The position numbers and the translations under genes are program-made. From Erwinia endophytica (GTDB taxonomy: Bacteria > Pseudomonadota > Gammaproteobacteria > Enterobacterales > Enterobacteriaceae), in assembly GCF_009295515.1 (NCBI RefSeq), contig NZ_RQVV01000010.1:1-32334 (forward strand): a stretch of DNA of 32,334 nt, written 5' to 3'. Below the pieces are notes generated by a model, which ran no database searches, was not told the DNA's origin, and was given only the letters and a program-made list of their open reading frames with translations. Positions 18,067 through 27,618 of this stretch are shown one piece after another. The first letter of the stretch is position 1, and each line of letters starts with the position of its first letter.

Positions 18067-20649
18067 TCAACCCACGACCAGGTTAAGTAATTTGCCCGGT
18101 ACGTAAATCACTTTACGAATGGTGACGCCAGCGAGATATTTGGCGACCAGATGTTCCTGCGCAGCACGCGCCTGAACCTGTTCCTGCGTGCTGTCTGCCG
18201 GAACGGTAATTTTGCCTCGTACTTTACCATTAACCTGTACGACGACCAGCAGAGAATCTTCCACCATCGCTGCTTCATCCGCTACTGGCCATGACGCGTT
18301 ATCAGCATCGCCAGCACCCCCCAGCGCCTGCCACAAGATGAAGCTGGCGTGCGGGGTGAACGGATAAAGCATACGTACCACGGCCAACAGCGCTTCTTGC
18401 ATCAGCGCACGGTCCTGCTCGCTTTCCTGCGGCGCACGGATCAGCTTGTTCATCAGTTCCATAATGGCCGCGATCGCAGTATTGAAGGTCTGGCGGCGAC
18501 CAATGTCATCGGAAACTTTGGCGATAGTTTTATGCAGATCGCGGCGCAGCGCTTTCTGGGCGTCATTCAGCGCACTGACATCCAACGCGACAGTCGCGCC
18601 TTTCTCGGTGTGATCGAATACCAGTTTCCAGACACGTTTCAGGAAGCGGTTAGCCCCTTCCACCCCGGATTCTTGCCATTCGAGCGTCATTTCAGCCGGG
18701 GAAGCGAACATCATAAACAGACGCACAGTATCCGCGCCGTAACGCTCAACCATCACTTGTGGATCAATGCCGTTGTTTTTCGACTTCGACATTTTACTCA
18801 TGCCCGCGTAAACCAGTTCGTGGCCAGCCGGGTCGGTGGCTTTAGTAATACGGCCTTTCTCGTCGCGCTCCACGGTTACGTCTACGGGTGAAACCCAGTT
18901 ACGCTCGCCGTTCTGCCCCACATAGTAGAATGCATCAGCCAGTACCATCCCCTGACACAGCAGACGTTTAGCGGGTTCGTCGGAATTGACCAGGCCGGTA
19001 TCACGTAACAGTTTGTGATAGAAGCGGAAATAAAGCAGGTGCATGATCGCATGTTCAATACCGCCGACATACTGATCGACCGGTAGCCAGTAGTTCGCGG
19101 CGGCCGGATCCAGCATGCCCTGGTCATAATCCGGGCACGTGTAGCGTGCGTAGTACCAGGAAGACTCCATAAACGTGTCGAAGGTATCGGTTTCACGCAG
19201 CGCGGGTTGACCGTTTACGGTGGTTTTGGCCCATTCGGGATCAGCTTTAAGTGGGCTGGTAATGCCATCCATCACCACGTCTTCCGGCAGGATAACCGGT
19301 AATTGGTCTTCCGGCGTGGGGATAACCGTGCCATCTTCCAGAGTGACCATCGGGATTGGTGCGCCCCAATAGCGCTGACGAGAAACCCCCCAGTCGCGCA
19401 GACGATAGTTGACTTTACGCTCGCCGACGCCCTTTGCCGCCAGTTTATCGGCAATGGCATTGAAGGCAGCATCGAACGACAGGCCATCGAATTCGCCAGA
19501 GTTGAACAGCGTGCCTTTTTCGGTCATTGCTGATCCGCTCAGATCCGGTTCGCTACCATCGGCATACCGAATGACCGGTTTGATCGGTAGCGCGTATTTG
19601 GTCGCGAATTCCCAGTCGCGCTGGTCATGACCCGGTACAGCCATGACGGCGCCAGTGCCGTATTCCATCAGCACAAAGTTGGCGACCCACACCGGCAGTT
19701 TTTCACCGCTCAGAGGATGGATGGCAAACAGGCCGGTCGCCATGCCTTTTTTCTCCATTGTGGCCATTTCAGCTTCGGCAACTTTGGTATTACGGCATTC
19801 GGCGATGAAATCTGACAGTGCCGGATTACTTGCTGCCGCTTGTGCCGCCAGCGGGTGACCGGCAGCCACGCCCAGGTAGGTGACTCCCATAAAAGTGTCA
19901 GGGCGGGTGGTGTAAACGCTCAGTTTTTCATTACTGTCGGCAACGTCAAAGGTGATTTCGACCCCTTCTGAACGACCAATCCAGTTGCGCTGCATTGTTT
20001 TAACCTGCTCTGGCCAACTTTCCAGCTTGTCGAGGTCATTCAGCAATTCATCAGCGTAATCGGTGATTTTCACGAACCACTGGGGGATCTCTTTGCGCTC
20101 GACTCTGCTGTCGCAGCGCCAGCAGCAACCATCGATAACCTGTTCATTCGCCAAAACGGTCTGATCATGCGGACACCAGTTAACGGCAGACGTTTTTTTA
20201 TAGACCAGACCTTTTTCGTACAGCCTGGTGAAAAACCATTGTTCCCAGCGATAATATTCAGGTCGGCAGGTCGCCAGTTCGCGGCTCCAGTCATAACCGA
20301 AACCGAGCAGTTTCAACTGGTTCTTCATGTATTCGATGTTGTCATAGGTCCACGGTGCTGGTGCCGTGTTATTTTTCACCGCTGCGCCTTCAGCAGGCAG
20401 ACCAAACGCATCCCAGCCAATTGGCTGTAGTACGTTTTTACCTTGCATGCGTTGATAGCGAGAGATCACATCGCCAATGGTGTAATTACGCACATGGCCC
20501 ATATGTAGGCGGCCGGAAGGATAGGGCAGCATGGAGAGGCAGTAGTACTTCTCTTTACCTTCATCTTCGACAACGTTGAACGTTTGCTTCTCATCCCAGT
20601 GCTGTTGAACATGGGGTTCTATCTCTTCCGGGCGGTATTGCTCTTGCAT
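18067..20649 (-). CDS. leuS: Leucyl-tRNA synthetase
   Basis: The 860-residue class I synthetase, the same length as in E. coli, charges tRNA-Leu. The HIGH signature is HMGH at 49-52 ([16 protein letters not shown]), the editing domain CP1 occupies about residues 225-415 ([28 protein letters not shown]), and KMSKS appears as [11 protein letters not shown] near 620. The anticodon-binding and C-terminal LeuRS domains complete it. The start ATG 20649 gives [17 protein letters not shown] lies rather far upstream (13 bases). It is the first gene of the long minus-strand run that continues into lptE and holA. Confidence 0.98.
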   Translation of the reverse strand: MQEQYRPEEIEPHVQQHWDEKQTFNVVEDEGKEKYYCLSMLPYPSGRLHMGHVRNYTIGDVISRYQRMQGKNVLQPIGWDAFGLPAEGAAVKNNTAPAPWTYDNIEYMKNQLKLLGFGYDWSRELATCRPEYYRWEQWFFTRLYEKGLVYKKTSAVNWCPHDQTVLANEQVIDGCCWRCDSRVERKEIPQWFVKITDYADELLNDLDKLESWPEQVKTMQRNWIGRSEGVEITFDVADSNEKLSVYTTRPDTFMGVTYLGVAAGHPLAAQAAASNPALSDFIAECRNTKVAEAEMATMEKKGMATGLFAIHPLSGEKLPVWVANFVLMEYGTGAVMAVPGHDQRDWEFATKYALPIKPVIRYADGSEPDLSGSAMTEKGTLFNSGEFDGLSFDAAFNAIADKLAAKGVGERKVNYRLRDWGVSRQRYWGAPIPMVTLEDGTVIPTPEDQLPVILPEDVVMDGITSPLKADPEWAKTTVNGQPALRETDTFDTFMESSWYYARYTCPDYDQGMLDPAAANYWLPVDQYVGGIEHAIMHLLYFRFYHKLLRDTGLVNSDEPAKRLLCQGMVLADAFYYVGQNGERNWVSPVDVTVERDEKGRITKATDPAGHELVYAGMSKMSKSKNNGIDPQVMVERYGADTVRLFMMFASPAEMTLEWQESGVEGANRFLKRVWKLVFDHTEKGATVALDVSALNDAQKALRRDLHKTIAKVSDDIGRRQTFNTAIAAIMELMNKLIRAPQESEQDRALMQEALLAVVRMLYPFTPHASFILWQALGGAGDADNASWPVADEAAMVEDSLLVVVQVNGKVRGKITVPADSTQEQVQARAAQEHLVAKYLAGVTIRKVIYVPGKLLNLVVG

Positions 20650-20698
20650 GGCTGCCAGTGGTCCTTTGTAAACTTTATGCGTTCATTTAGATCCGCAT

Positions 20699-20728
20699 AG
20701 CATAGCTGATTCGCCCCCAGCGCAACAA
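20699..20728 (-). promoter_or_regulatory. Candidate sigma-70 promoter of leuS
   Basis: TTGTTG (20723-20728) and TATGCT (20699-20704) on the minus strand have an 18-base spacer. A start near 20692 would give a leader of about 43 nt. No leucine-codon leader peptide is seen. Confidence 0.4.
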
Positions 20729-20862
20729 CAGTATCCGGTCCGACAAGCGGCATTTCTCTGTAAGCTGGAAGATAGCAGGCAAATTTCACCGTCATCCCAG
20801 CCTGATAGTGGGAATAACGCTAGAATTAAGAGCGAAACTCGTTGGCAGGTGAAGGAGAGAAA

Positions 20863-21345
20863 ATGAACAAGGTTGCTCAGTATTATCAGGAACTGCTTTC
20901 TTCGCTGACCGAAAGGATCAATCAGGGGGAGCATAATATTGATGCATTGGTGGAGAGCGCCAGGCAACGGATGATTAATCGCGGTGAACTGACCCACACT
21001 CAGGTAGATGATGTGAGCAGGGCGGTGCGCCGTGACCTGGAAGAGTTTGCCCGTAGCTATACGGAAAACCAGACTGCCAACCGTGACAGCGTGTTTATGC
21101 GAATCATCCGTGAGAGTGTATGGAAAGAGCTGGCGGACATTACCGATAAGAGCCAACTGGAGTGGCGTGAGGTGTTTCAGGACCTCAACCACCACGGTGT
21201 CTATCAGAGTGGTGAAGTAGTGGGACTGGGCAATCTGGTTTGTGAAAAATGCCAGTTTACCCGGGCGATCTACACGCCTGAAACACTGACGCGCTGTCCG
21301 GAATGTGGCAATGACCAGTTCCAGCGCCAGCCGTTTGAACCTTAA
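20863..21345 (+). CDS. ybeL: YbeL, DUF1451 zinc-ribbon protein
   Basis: The 160-residue protein is divergent from leuS. The N-terminal 110 residues are mostly charged helices (MNKVAQYYQELLSSLTERI, DDVSRAVRRDLEEFARSY, WREVFQDLNHHGVY). A C-terminal zinc ribbon has C127-x2-C130 (CEKC) and C145-x2-C148 (CPEC), followed by DQFQRQPFEP. The start at 20863 follows GGAG and matches E. coli YbeL; an upstream seven-codon extension is not supported. The function is unknown. Here it is convergent with gltL, whereas E. coli has several genes in between. Confidence 0.94.
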   Translation: MNKVAQYYQELLSSLTERINQGEHNIDALVESARQRMINRGELTHTQVDDVSRAVRRDLEEFARSYTENQTANRDSVFMRIIRESVWKELADITDKSQLEWREVFQDLNHHGVYQSGEVVGLGNLVCEKCQFTRAIYTPETLTRCPECGNDQFQRQPFEP

Positions 21346-21422
21346 CGCGTGCGCTGTATTGATTTCAGGCCTGGCGGCCCCGTTCATTCAGGGCCAGATC
21401 AGGCGCGGTGCGAAATGCGTTG

Positions 21423-21465
21423 GCGTTTTTATCCTGCAACTAAAATGATGTAGGGATAAAAACGC
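21423..21465. terminator. 12-bp-stem hairpin between convergent ybeL and gltL
   Basis: GCGTTTTTATCC (21423-21434) pairs perfectly with GGATAAAAACGC (21454-21465) around a 19-base loop. It lies between two converging genes and could end transcripts from both sides. There is no long T-tract outside the stem, so it may act as a Rho-linked or processing structure. Confidence 0.5.
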
Positions 21466-21478
21466 ATCGCTCCGCCTT

Positions 21479-22204
21479 TTAATGCAAGATTTTGGCGAGG
21501 AAGTCTTTTGCACGCTCAGATTGCGGATTATTAAAGAAATCATCTTTCGGTGAATCTTCCACAATTTTGCCTTCGTCCATAAAGATAACCCGATTGGCCA
21601 CTTTACGGGCAAATCCCATTTCGTGGGTCACTACCATCATGGTCATACCTTCGTTTGCCAGCTCGACCATCACGTCCAGTACCTCGTTGATCATCTCCGG
21701 ATCCAGCGCTGAAGTGGGTTCATCAAACAACATCGCGATGGGATCCATGCACAGTGCCCGGGCGATAGCTACGCGCTGCTGCTGACCGCCTGACAGCTGG
21801 CCGGGATACTTATTGGCGTGAGCGGAAAGCCCGACGCGTTCCAGCAGCTTCAGCCCTTTTTGTCGGGCCTCCTCTTTATTACGCTTGAGGACTTTGACTT
21901 GTGCCAGCGTCAGGTTTTCGACGATAGTCAGATGCGGGAATAGCTCAAAGTGTTGGAATACCATACCCACTTTAGAACGCAGCAGGGCCAGATTGGTACG
22001 TTTGTCATTTACCCCGGTGCCATTAACTTCAATGAGGCCTTCCTGAATGGGTTCGAGGCCATTTACTGTTTTTATCAGCGTCGATTTACCGGAACCGGAC
22101 GGCCCGCAAACTACCACCACTTCGCCTTTGTTAACGTTGGTTGAGCAGTGGGTCAGCACCTGAAAGTGACCATACCACTTAGAAACATTTTTCAGGATAA
22201 TCAT
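21479..22204 (-). CDS. gltL: Glutamate/aspartate ABC transporter ATP-binding protein GltL
   Basis: The 241-residue ATPase has Walker [11 protein letters not shown]-loop [13 protein letters not shown], signature LSGGQQQR, Walker [14 protein letters not shown] and the switch histidine in [11 protein letters not shown]. Its length matches E. coli GltL. It powers uptake of glutamate and aspartate with GltJ, GltK and GltI. The ATG directly abuts the gltK stop (TAAATG). It is the last gene of gltIJKL. Confidence 0.96.
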   Translation of the reverse strand: MIILKNVSKWYGHFQVLTHCSTNVNKGEVVVVCGPSGSGKSTLIKTVNGLEPIQEGLIEVNGTGVNDKRTNLALLRSKVGMVFQHFELFPHLTIVENLTLAQVKVLKRNKEEARQKGLKLLERVGLSAHANKYPGQLSGGQQQRVAIARALCMDPIAMLFDEPTSALDPEMINEVLDVMVELANEGMTMMVVTHEMGFARKVANRVIFMDEGKIVEDSPKDDFFNNPQSERAKDFLAKILH

Positions 22205-22882
22205 TTAAACGGTCCTTTTTTTCTTTAAATAACTGACCAACAGCGAAGCACTAAGGCTGATAACGAAATAAACGGCACCGGCAAACAAAACCATCTCAAT
22301 TTCCGTTCCGTTGTTAATACCGATAGTGTCGGCAGTACGGAAGAAATCGGCAAGACTGAGGACGTAAACCAGCGAGGTATCCTGAAACAGGACGATACCC
22401 TGGGTGAGCAGCAGCGGGATCATGGCGCGGAATGCCTGTGGCAGAATGATCAACTGCATAGCCTGCCATTGCGTCATCCCAAGCGCCAGCGCCGCATTGC
22501 CCTGACCCCGGGCGATACTCAGGATCCCGGCGCGAATAATTTCCGAATAGTAAGCGGCTTCAAACAGGGCGAAAGCCACCATGGCGGAAATCAGGCGAAT
22601 ATCGGTTTTAGGCGATAGCCCCAGCACGTGTTGCAGGAAGCTGGGTACCACCAGATAGAACCACAACAGCACCATCACCAGCGGGACTGAACGGAACAGG
22701 TTGACGTACAGTCTGGCGAACCAGCTGATCGGCTTGACGCTGGACAGACGCATTATTGCCAGCAGGGTGCCCCAGATAATCCCGAAGACCACCGCAGTAA
22801 GGGTTATCTTCAGGGTGATAACCATACCGTTAAGCAGGTAAGGCAGGTTAGGAACAATCGTGCTCCAGTCGAAATCGTACAT
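22205..22882 (-). CDS. gltK: Glutamate/aspartate ABC transporter permease GltK
   Basis: The 225-residue inner-membrane permease starts [19 protein letters not shown] and carries the EAA loop [20 protein letters not shown], then [17 protein letters not shown]. About five membrane segments are visible and the C-terminus is basic (SYLKKKRTV). It pairs with GltJ as a heterodimer. Its start lies two bases after the gltJ stop. Confidence 0.96.
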   Translation of the reverse strand: MYDFDWSTIVPNLPYLLNGMVITLKITLTAVVFGIIWGTLLAIMRLSSVKPISWFARLYVNLFRSVPLVMVLLWFYLVVPSFLQHVLGLSPKTDIRLISAMVAFALFEAAYYSEIIRAGILSIARGQGNAALALGMTQWQAMQLIILPQAFRAMIPLLLTQGIVLFQDTSLVYVLSLADFFRTADTIGINNGTEIEMVLFAGAVYFVISLSASLLVSYLKKKRTV

Positions 22883-22884
22883 GG

Positions 22885-23625
22885 TTATTTGCCTCCCATG
22901 CCGCCGGGCAGGCGAACTTTACGTTCCACCAGACTCATCAGCAGCATTATCACGGCGTTGATACCAACATAGGCAACGGTAATGGCGGTAAATGATTCAT
23001 AGGCATGTGCGGAATAATCCAGCAGTTTGCCGGCCTGCGCCGCCATATCGACCAGTCCGATAGTAGAGGCGATGGCGGAGTTTTTCACCAGATTCAGCAT
23101 TTCTGAAGTCATCGGCGGTACAATCACCCGGTAGGCATTGGGTAATAGTACGTAGCGGTAGGTTTGCGGTAACGTCAGGCCCATCGCCAGACCGGCATTT
23201 TTCTGACCGCGCGGCAGCGACTGGATTGCCGAGCGCACTTGCTCGCATACGCGGGCTGCGGTAAACAACCCCAGACAAATCACCGAACAGGTGAAGAACT
23301 GAATGTTTGGATCCAGCTCTGATTTAAACCAGGTGCCAATTGACTCCGGCAGCAGTTCCGGCACCACCAGATACCAGATAAAGAACTGGACGATCAACGG
23401 TATGTTACGGAACAGTTCAACATAACAGGTGCCGATGGCGGAGAGCAGACGGTTGGGTACGGTACGCAAAATACCAAACAGTGAACCCACCAGGAAGGCA
23501 ACGATCCAGGCGCAGATTGATACGGCGATAGTGACTTTAAAGCCGGACCACAACCACCCCAGGTAGGTGGTATTACCAAAAGGGGCCTGTTGCAGGAAAA
23601 TCCCCCAGTTCCAGTCTATTGACAT
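22885..23625 (-). CDS. gltJ: Glutamate/aspartate ABC transporter permease GltJ
   Basis: The 246-residue permease has the same length as E. coli GltJ and starts [18 protein letters not shown]. The EAA loop reads [20 protein letters not shown] followed by [20 protein letters not shown], and the tail is [15 protein letters not shown]. The frame is open for 57 further codons upstream, but that stretch lies in the gltI-gltJ intercistronic region, contains the SroC-like terminator, and has no family similarity. GGAG lies seven bases before the chosen ATG at 23625. Confidence 0.97.
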   Translation of the reverse strand: MSIDWNWGIFLQQAPFGNTTYLGWLWSGFKVTIAVSICAWIVAFLVGSLFGILRTVPNRLLSAIGTCYVELFRNIPLIVQFFIWYLVVPELLPESIGTWFKSELDPNIQFFTCSVICLGLFTAARVCEQVRSAIQSLPRGQKNAGLAMGLTLPQTYRYVLLPNAYRVIVPPMTSEMLNLVKNSAIASTIGLVDMAAQAGKLLDYSAHAYESFTAITVAYVGINAVIMLLMSLVERKVRLPGGMGGK

Positions 23626-23640
23626 AAATAACTCCGCTAG

Positions 23641-23668
23641 AAAAAAAGGGTAGCGACACTGGCTACCC
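23641..23668 (-). terminator. Intrinsic terminator between gltI and gltJ (SroC 3' end)
   Basis: On the minus strand GGGTAGC-CAGTGTC-GCTACCC is a perfect 7-bp stem followed by seven Ts. It should strongly reduce transcription into gltJKL, giving more binding protein GltI than membrane subunits. Confidence 0.88.
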
Positions 23669-23800
23669 TGAGGATTGATGAGCGGCTTCTTATCGGGTGT
23701 TATGGGGAACGGCCATGACACCCCTTTGCCTGAAGGTCTGACATCGGTTACGCCATTATTTTCAGACGGTTGTCTGTCCGAGCCGGTGCTCAACAATCAT
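23641..23800 (-). ncRNA. sroC: SroC-like small RNA in the gltI-gltJ intercistronic region
   Basis: The 206-base gap between gltI and gltJ ends in a strong intrinsic terminator only 15 bases before gltJ. In E. coli and Salmonella this position produces SroC, an RNA of about 150 nt cut by RNase E from the gltIJKL mRNA, which acts as a sponge for the small RNA GcvB. Position, length and terminator agree here. I could not verify primary-sequence homology or the GcvB pairing sites. The 5' end (about 23800) is a guess based on the known RNA length. Confidence 0.55.
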
Positions 23801-23831
23801 AGGACAGCGTCAGCCGCCCTTATTTTCATTA

Positions 23832-24734
23832 TTAGTTTAGTGCCTTGTCGTTTGGTGTTTTGAATATCGCTTTCATATCATCAGACAGGTCGAAATTCAT
23901 GTTGAGATTTTTTGGCGGAATAGGCTGGCGGAACCACTTATCAAACCATTTTGCCGCTTCACCTGAAGTTTGCTCTTTAGCGATGGTGTCATCCATCAGT
24001 TGTTTAAAGGTGGTGTCACCTTTGCGCAACATACAGCCATACGCTTCTTTTGATTGTGGCGTTCCTATAATTTCCCAGTCATCCGGTTTTTTGGCTTTTG
24101 CACGTTCACCCGCCAGCAACGCATCATCCATCATAAAAGCCACTGCGCGGCCACTTTCCAGCGTGCGGAAAGAATCGCCGTGATCTTTGGTGCTGATGAT
24201 ACGCATCCCCATCTTCTTCTCGTCATTCAGCTTATTCAGCAAAATTTCAGAAGTGGTGCCGGAGGTGACAACCACCGTTTTTCCTTTCAGATCCGGGAAG
24301 TCTTTAATCGGACTGCCTTTTTTAACCAGTAAGCGGGTACCGATAACGAAGATGGTATTGGAAAACGCCGCCTGTTGCTGGCGCTCAACATTATTAGTGG
24401 TGGAACCGCACTCAAAATCATACGTACCGTTTTGCAACAACGGAATACGGTTCTGCGAGGTGATCGGCAGCATTTTAACCTGCAGGTCAGGCTTGTTTAG
24501 TTTCGTTTTAATCGCCGCCACGATGGCGTCAGAATAGGCCTGTGAATAGCCGACAACTTTTTGCTGATTATCGTAGTAAGAGAAAGGAATAGAAGATTCC
24601 CGATAACCGACAACGACAACGCCATTTTTAGCAATTTTGTCCAGCGTGGACGTTTGTGGGGCATCTGCTGCATGGGCGATAGCGGATGTCAGGCTCGCCA
24701 CGACAAGGCACAGTCCCAGTTTCCGTAATTTCAT
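23832..24734 (-). CDS. gltI: Glutamate/aspartate ABC transporter periplasmic binding protein GltI
   Basis: The 300-residue precursor has a 22-residue signal peptide ending AIAHA-AD. The mature SBP family 3 domain includes STLDKIAKNGVVVVGYRESS, PFSYYDNQQKVVGYSQ, DFECGSTTNNVERQ, VVTSGTTSEILLNKL, and a C-terminal NLNMNFDLSDDMKAIF block. It binds glutamate and aspartate. ATG 24734 follows AAGGAG with six bases spacing; the upstream 28-codon extension runs into the leader and is rejected. It is the first gene of gltIJKL, preceded by a long leader with a C/A-rich element and two candidate promoters. Confidence 0.97.
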   Translation of the reverse strand: MKLRKLGLCLVVASLTSAIAHAADAPQTSTLDKIAKNGVVVVGYRESSIPFSYYDNQQKVVGYSQAYSDAIVAAIKTKLNKPDLQVKMLPITSQNRIPLLQNGTYDFECGSTTNNVERQQQAAFSNTIFVIGTRLLVKKGSPIKDFPDLKGKTVVVTSGTTSEILLNKLNDEKKMGMRIISTKDHGDSFRTLESGRAVAFMMDDALLAGERAKAKKPDDWEIIGTPQSKEAYGCMLRKGDTTFKQLMDDTIAKEQTSGEAAKWFDKWFRQPIPPKNLNMNFDLSDDMKAIFKTPNDKALN

Positions 24735-24774
24735 CTCCAACTCCTTCAATATATGACGCCCTGAAAGTGCGCCG

Positions 24775-24809
24775 GTTGTTGTTGTTTGTATTCTGTTGCT
24801 GTTGTTTTT
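24775..24809 (-). promoter_or_regulatory. C/A-rich leader element of gltI, candidate GcvB RNA target
   Basis: On the mRNA strand this stretch is almost all A and C, with repeated ACAAC (for example AACAACAGCAACAG and CAAACAACAACAAC). It lies about 40-75 nt before the gltI ATG. In Salmonella the gltI leader carries such an element, which enhances translation and is the site where the G/U-rich R1 region of GcvB represses. The match is in kind and position; pairing was not computed. Confidence 0.55.
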
Positions 24810-24839
24810 ATCCCGCATTATTCCGTACCCAACTGCACC

Positions 24840-24868
24840 TTGATAGCCATAACATAGCTTATTGTTAA
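24840..24868 (-). promoter_or_regulatory. Candidate sigma-70 promoter of gltI
   Basis: TTAACA (24863-24868) and TATCAA (24840-24845) on the minus strand are separated by 17 bases. A start near 24832 gives a leader of about 98 nt that includes the C/A-rich element. Confidence 0.45.
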
Positions 24869-25030
24869 TGTAATGAAACGAAGAAGTTTCTTTTTTGCGA
24901 GGTGCGCCGCACCAACGTAAAGCAATATTTTAAGCAATGCTCCGTTTTTGGGCGCTTTATGGGCCTTACTGGTGCAGTATTCACTGTATATGGCTTAATG
25001 CAGGCTGTTAAACAATGCTTTCTGTATCGT

Positions 25031-25050
25031 TTTGCAATTCACATGCCAGG
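25031..25050 (-). promoter_or_regulatory. Candidate sigma-54 promoter upstream of gltI
   Basis: The minus strand reads CTGGCATGTGAATTGCA, with GG (25046-25047) and GC (25034-25035) exactly ten bases apart. It matches the sigma-54 consensus YTGGCACG-N4-TTGCW in all but one core base. Transcription would start near 25023 and give a leader of about 290 nt to gltI. An imperfect palindrome just upstream (25064-25090, AAACATTTT facing AAAATGTGTTT) could be an activator site. No canonical NtrC pair is seen. Confidence 0.5.
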
Positions 25051-25118
25051 ATGTTTTTTGTTGAAACATTTTTAAGCAAAATGTGTTTAATGGGGATAAA
25101 GGGGTGAGAAATGACCAA

Positions 25119-25148
25119 AACGCGCTGAAACGGTCTGTTCAGCGCGTT
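25119..25148 (-). terminator. Terminator of the ybeZ-ybeY-corC-lnt transcript
   Basis: AACGCGCTGAA (25119-25129) pairs with TTCAGCGCGTT (25138-25148), an 11-bp perfect stem with an 8-base loop. On the minus strand it is followed by TTGGTC, giving TTTT in all. It lies nine bases after the lnt stop. Confidence 0.75.
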
Positions 25149-25157
25149 GGGACAAGC

Positions 25158-26693
25158 TTAGCGGCGTTTATTGCGCCAGTGGGTGATGAGTGCGGCGATA
25201 CCAAACAACAGGGTAATTATCCATATCGTCCAGTTGCCGAAACGGGCATAGGGTGTCAGGCCTCGCGTGGGGATGACTTGGGTTGCCAGCACTGTTGATT
25301 CGAACTGAGGGATCATCTCCACCGCGTCACCATCCGCATTCACTACCGCGGTCACGCCGTTGTTGGTGTCACGCAGTAATGGACGGCCCAGTTCCAGTGC
25401 ACGCATTCGCGCCATCTGGAAGTGTTGCCATGGGCCGATCGAATGTCCGAACCAGGCATCATTAGAAATTGTCAGCAGAAAGTCGGTGTCAGGGCGGAAG
25501 TTATCTCTGACCTGCTGTCCCAGCACTATTTCATAGCAAATAGCGGTAGTCAGATTGTAACCGGCAGCCTTCAACGGTGATTGGATATAGGTGCCACGGC
25601 TGAATGAGGACATCGGCAAATCGAAGAATGGCGCTAACGGACGTAACAGGCTTTCCAGTGGTACAAACTCGCCAAATGGCACCAGATGATTTTTCTGATA
25701 GCGGTTAGTACTGCTGTAGTTGTATGGACTGTTGCCTCCCAGCACGATAACCGAGTTGTAATCATGATAGCGGTTGTTCTCCAGGCGAGAGTCAACAATA
25801 CCCGTTATCAGGCTGCTGCCGTTGGCGCGTAATTCTTCATCCAGCGACGTGAGGAAGGATTGCTGGTTGCTTTCCAGATCCGGGATGGCGGACTCTGGCC
25901 AAATAATCAGTTGCGATTTGCCAATGTAAGGACGGCTGAGGGAGGTGTAGGTCCGTAGTGTCTTGATCAGTTGGTTTGGGTCCCACTTCAGTGACTGAGG
26001 AATGTTGCCCTGTACCAGAACGACACTGACCTCACGATCAGGCAGGGGCTGATACCAACTAATCTGGCGTAGTGGCCACGGGAGCAATAGCAGCGCCAGT
26101 GCGGCGATAGCGGCTATCCAGCAACGACGTACTGCGGCAAAGACGGCCAGCCCCGCCACAATCATCAGTACGAAGGTAATGCCTTCCACGCCGAACAAGG
26201 GGCCCAGGCCTTTCAGTGGGCCGTCAATTTGGCTGTAGCCAAACTGTAGCCATGGGAAACCCGTCAGGACCCAGCCACGCAGAAACTCGGTAATTTGCCA
26301 CAGCACTGGCGCCGCCAGCGTGAGACGCAGTAGTGACGTTTTTGGGAACAGTCGGTTGAGCAGAGCGGCAAACAGCATGGTGAACAGTGACAGCCAGGCC
26401 GCCAGCAGTAACACCAGGAACACATTAATCGGACCCGGCATGCCACCAAAAGTGGCGATACTGACATACACCCAGTTCACGCCAGTACCAAACAGGCCAA
26501 AACCCCAGACAAAGCCAATAGCCGTAGCCTGCCGGGTGGAACGGTCAAGTGTTAATGCCTGCAGGCCAAAGAGCGAAATCAGCGCTGCCGGCCAGAAATC
26601 ATAAGGAGAGAACGCAAGGGTGCCGACAGCACCCGTTAACAGCGCTAAAATCAGGCGAACCCGTTGACGCTGGTACATTGAGGCGATAGCCAT
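25158..26693 (-). CDS. lnt: Apolipoprotein N-acyltransferase Lnt
   Basis: The 511-residue inner-membrane enzyme adds the third acyl chain to lipoproteins. Several N-terminal membrane segments precede a periplasmic nitrilase-like domain with the triad glutamate in [10 protein letters not shown], lysine in [11 protein letters not shown] and cysteine in [11 protein letters not shown]-terminal membrane segment follows. The length matches E. coli (512). ATG 26693 gives [15 protein letters not shown] longer ORF reaching 26822 overlaps corC and is rejected. It begins seven bases after the corC stop. It serves the two lipoproteins in this window, RlpA and LptE, among others. Confidence 0.97.
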   Translation of the reverse strand: MAIASMYQRQRVRLILALLTGAVGTLAFSPYDFWPAALISLFGLQALTLDRSTRQATAIGFVWGFGLFGTGVNWVYVSIATFGGMPGPINVFLVLLLAAWLSLFTMLFAALLNRLFPKTSLLRLTLAAPVLWQITEFLRGWVLTGFPWLQFGYSQIDGPLKGLGPLFGVEGITFVLMIVAGLAVFAAVRRCWIAAIAALALLLLPWPLRQISWYQPLPDREVSVVLVQGNIPQSLKWDPNQLIKTLRTYTSLSRPYIGKSQLIIWPESAIPDLESNQQSFLTSLDEELRANGSSLITGIVDSRLENNRYHDYNSVIVLGGNSPYNYSSTNRYQKNHLVPFGEFVPLESLLRPLAPFFDLPMSSFSRGTYIQSPLKAAGYNLTTAICYEIVLGQQVRDNFRPDTDFLLTISNDAWFGHSIGPWQHFQMARMRALELGRPLLRDTNNGVTAVVNADGDAVEMIPQFESTVLATQVIPTRGLTPYARFGNWTIWIITLLFGIAALITHWRNKRR

Positions 26694-26700
26694 AGGAAAA

Positions 26701-27579
26701 TTATTCTTCCAAAATCGGTTGTGGCGAATTTTCTGGGATCCTGACGTGGACCTGAATAATACGTCGGCTGTCAGCCATCGCGATCTTAAACTGATAGCCA
26801 TTGATCTCGATGCTTTCGCCACGTGCGGGCAAATGACCGAATGCCTGCATCACCAGGCCGCCAATGGTGTCCACCTCATCATCGCTGAAGTGTGTTTCAA
26901 ATACGTCATTGAAGTCTTCGATGGGGGTCAGGGCTCGGATAGTGTAGGTATGACGGCTGAGTTGGCGGATATCGCGGTCTTCTTCGTCATCATATTCGTC
27001 TTCGATTTCACCGACGATCAGCTCAAGAATATCTTCAATAGTGACCAGGCCGGAGACGCCGCCAAACTCATCAATAACAATCGCCATGTGGTAGCGTTGT
27101 GAACGAAACTCTTTCAGCATCCGGTCCACACGTTTGCTTTCCGGCACCACGACTGCAGGACGCAACACTTTTTCAATACTGAATGGCGTGGAACCGCTGC
27201 TCATAAATGGCAGCAAATCTTTTGCCATCAAAATGCCTTCAACATGGTCCTTATCTTCGCTGATCACCGGAAAGCGAGAGTGGGCCGAGTCAATGATGGT
27301 CTCCAGGCATTCTTCCAGCGTCTGGTTTCGTTTCAGCGTTACCATCTGTGAACGGGGGATCATAATATCGCGCACACGCTGTTCGGCAATATCCATTACG
27401 CCTTCCAGCATGTCGCGGGTATCGGGATCGATCAGATCGTTCTGTTCAGAATCACGGATCAGTTCCAGCAGGTCGTCGCGGTTTTTGGGCTCACCGTGAA
27501 ACAGATGGTTGAGGATTAGGGTAAAAAATCCCTTTTTACTACTGGGACTGTCGCTGTTTTGTGAATGGTCATCGCTCAT
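26701..27579 (-). CDS. corC: CorC/YbeX, CBS-domain protein (magnesium/cobalt efflux-associated)
   Basis: The 292-residue cytoplasmic protein, the same length as in E. coli, has a polar N-terminus, two CBS domains (about 70-190, with [12 protein letters not shown] and [19 protein letters not shown]), and a C-terminal CorC_HlyC domain ([20 protein letters not shown]). It is linked to CorA-dependent cobalt/magnesium efflux and, in newer work on YbeX, to ribosome maturation. It lies between ybeY and lnt. The ybeY-corC gap of 100 bases holds a compact hairpin. Confidence 0.96.
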   Translation of the reverse strand: MSDDHSQNSDSPSSKKGFFTLILNHLFHGEPKNRDDLLELIRDSEQNDLIDPDTRDMLEGVMDIAEQRVRDIMIPRSQMVTLKRNQTLEECLETIIDSAHSRFPVISEDKDHVEGILMAKDLLPFMSSGSTPFSIEKVLRPAVVVPESKRVDRMLKEFRSQRYHMAIVIDEFGGVSGLVTIEDILELIVGEIEDEYDDEEDRDIRQLSRHTYTIRALTPIEDFNDVFETHFSDDEVDTIGGLVMQAFGHLPARGESIEINGYQFKIAMADSRRIIQVHVRIPENSPQPILEE

Positions 27580-27618
27580 GGCGTTATTGTGTCTGTCTCT
27601 CTTGTGGTGAGAAAAGGA

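Larger units (their letters stand above)
24735..25157. other. gltI-lnt intergenic region
   Basis: There are 423 bases without a gene. From the gltI side they hold the ribosome site, the C/A-rich leader, a sigma-70 promoter, an AT-rich stretch with a small GGTGC-GCC-GCACC hairpin (about 24900-24912), the candidate sigma-54 promoter, and the lnt terminator. I see no credible small ORF. Confidence 0.6.

Noticed and set aside
20683..21387. 234-codon minus-strand frame covering ybeL and the leuS-ybeL gap
   Set aside because: It is antisense to YbeL, whose zinc-ribbon cysteines and family length are clear, and it crosses the leuS promoter.
22885..23796. Extended GltJ start at 23796
   Set aside because: The extra 57 residues read through the intrinsic terminator and SroC region; the 246-residue form fits the family and has its own ribosome site.
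24870..24896. GAAAC-GAAGAA-GTTTC followed by six Ts as a plus-strand terminator
   Set aside because: The stem has only five, mostly A-T, pairs and no plus-strand gene lies upstream.
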